Below are positions 13,230 through 13,932 of a DNA stretch of 13,932 nt, piece after piece. Under the pieces are notes generated by a model. The model was given only the letters and a program-made list of their open reading frames with translations, was not told the origin of the DNA and made no database searches. The position numbers and the translations under genes were made by a program. The stretch is from DRWZ01 sp964601505 (GTDB lineage Bacteria > Calescibacteriota > Calescibacteriia > Calescibacteriales > Calescibacteriaceae): contig CAZRNR010000056.1 of NCBI GenBank assembly GCA_964601505.1, positions 1 through 13,932 on the forward strand. The letters are read 5' to 3'. How positions within the stretch are numbered: the stretch's first letter is position 1; each line of letters opens with the position of its first letter.

Positions 13230-13932
13230 TTACCAAACAGCATTTAGATTCTGATCCTTCCTATAGTGTCTCATATAAATGTTCGATCCTCTGCCACCAG
13301 ATTCAAATATGTAGAAAGATCCTTTATTTCCCGAAAGCATTAGATCCAATACACCATCGCCATCTATATCGTCTATCGCAAGACTATGAGCAGATATCAT
13401 TTCAGACACTCTGAGCGCAACTGGGTAGAACACCTTCAAAACACCAGAAAGAGCATCGAACATATACAATGTATTCAAGGCTCCTCCACTCCAACCTCCA
13501 ACTAAAACCTCCCCGCGCTGCCCACCATCAAAGTCCCCAGCAACAGGTGAAGTGAAAGTCCAAAATCCTACCTCTTTTCTCCATCTTATTGTCATAGTAG
13601 TTAGATCTACAGCACTTATGTAGCTACGATTATAACCATCAGCCTGAAGCTGTGCAGTCTCAACAAAAACTCCAGACTCAAATGTCCCATCACCATCTGC
13701 ATCAACTGGGACTATACCTCTTATATTATTCTTTCCGGCTATTTCAGACAGAGTCCCAAGAAGAACTGTTGAGGTAGAATGAGGTCCAAATATGTTGTTC
13801 ACAACAACCGCATAGTTTGATCCGCTTGGTTGAGTAAGCCCTCCCACCCAATCTAAACCACCCCCATTAACATCTATAAGATATCCCTCCTTCAAGTGTC
13901 CAGAAAAGCTTATGGTCTTGACTATATTACAG
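13230..13932 (-). CDS. FG-GAP/VCBS repeat surface protein, 5' end outside the window
   Basis: The frame stays open to the right edge, so the start is missing; about 234 C-terminal residues are present. Calcium-binding-type FG-GAP motifs recur: VDADGDGTFESGVFVE, AGDFDGGQRGEVLVGG and IDDIDGDGVLDLMLSG. They are separated by segments such as WRKEVGFWTFTSP and TLYMFDALSGVLKVFYP that resemble PQQ/beta-propeller blades. This indicates an extracellular or periplasmic beta-propeller. The end (MRHYRKDQNLNAVW) resembles the C-termini of other such repeat proteins. Function (adhesion, matrix or enzyme) cannot be read. The stop is followed 33 bases later by the small Tat-like ORF. Confidence 0.8.
   Translation of the reverse strand, partial: CNIVKTISFSGHLKEGYLIDVNGGGLDWVGGLTQPSGSNYAVVVNNIFGPHSTSTVLLGTLSEIAGKNNIRGIVPVDADGDGTFESGVFVETAQLQADGYNRSYISAVDLTTMTIRWRKEVGFWTFTSPVAGDFDGGQRGEVLVGGWSGGALNTLYMFDALSGVLKVFYPVALRVSEMISAHSLAIDDIDGDGVLDLMLSGNKGSFYIFESGGRGSNIYMRHYRKDQNLNAVW

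Overview
The window looks like a chromosomal segment of a low-GC, Gram-negative (diderm) and probably thermophilic bacterium that can respire nitrous oxide. A TamB-type outer-membrane biogenesis protein implies an outer membrane. The nitrous oxide reductase is the Sec-exported, clade II form found in many non-proteobacterial and thermophilic lineages. The isocitrate dehydrogenase has the long C-terminal domain known from Thermus and Rickettsia. AGA and ATA codons are abundant. I cannot name the species; a deep-branching hot-spring lineage is a guess.

Layout. Positions 160-3339 (+) encode the TamB-like protein. It converges, with only 43 bp between stop codons, on a leftward nos operon (9975 down to 3383, minus strand). 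The operon order is a four-helix membrane protein, nosZ, a small helical periplasmic protein, nosD, nosF, nosL, nosY. Junctions within nosD-F-L-Y are overlapping (4 bp each). Strong hairpins lie before nosZ and before nosD. Upstream of the operon is a 587-bp gene-free region (9976-10562). It holds a plausible nos promoter, readable either as sigma70-like or as sigma54-like, and a cluster of TCTCA/TGAGA inverted repeats further upstream that looks like an operator or activator array.

The right third, all on the minus strand, holds a truncated FG-GAP/VCBS repeat surface protein running off the window edge, a small basic protein with a Tat-like N-terminus, an NADP-type isocitrate dehydrogenase, and a FkbM-family methyltransferase whose start overlaps the dehydrogenase stop by one base.

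How the genes work together. NosZ reduces N2O to N2 in the periplasm. NosD with the NosF/NosY ABC transporter, plus the lipoprotein NosL, mature its copper centres. The four-helix protein is probably part of the electron-transfer or maturation machinery that stands in for the NosR used by clade I. The small helical protein is of unknown role. No nosR, nosX, NapG/H homologue or c-type cytochrome is present here, so electron delivery must come partly from elsewhere in the genome. The most novel material is the operator array with the ambiguous promoter, the two unnamed nos-cluster proteins, and the pair of intergenic hairpins. No tRNA, rRNA, CRISPR or intact insertion sequence was seen.
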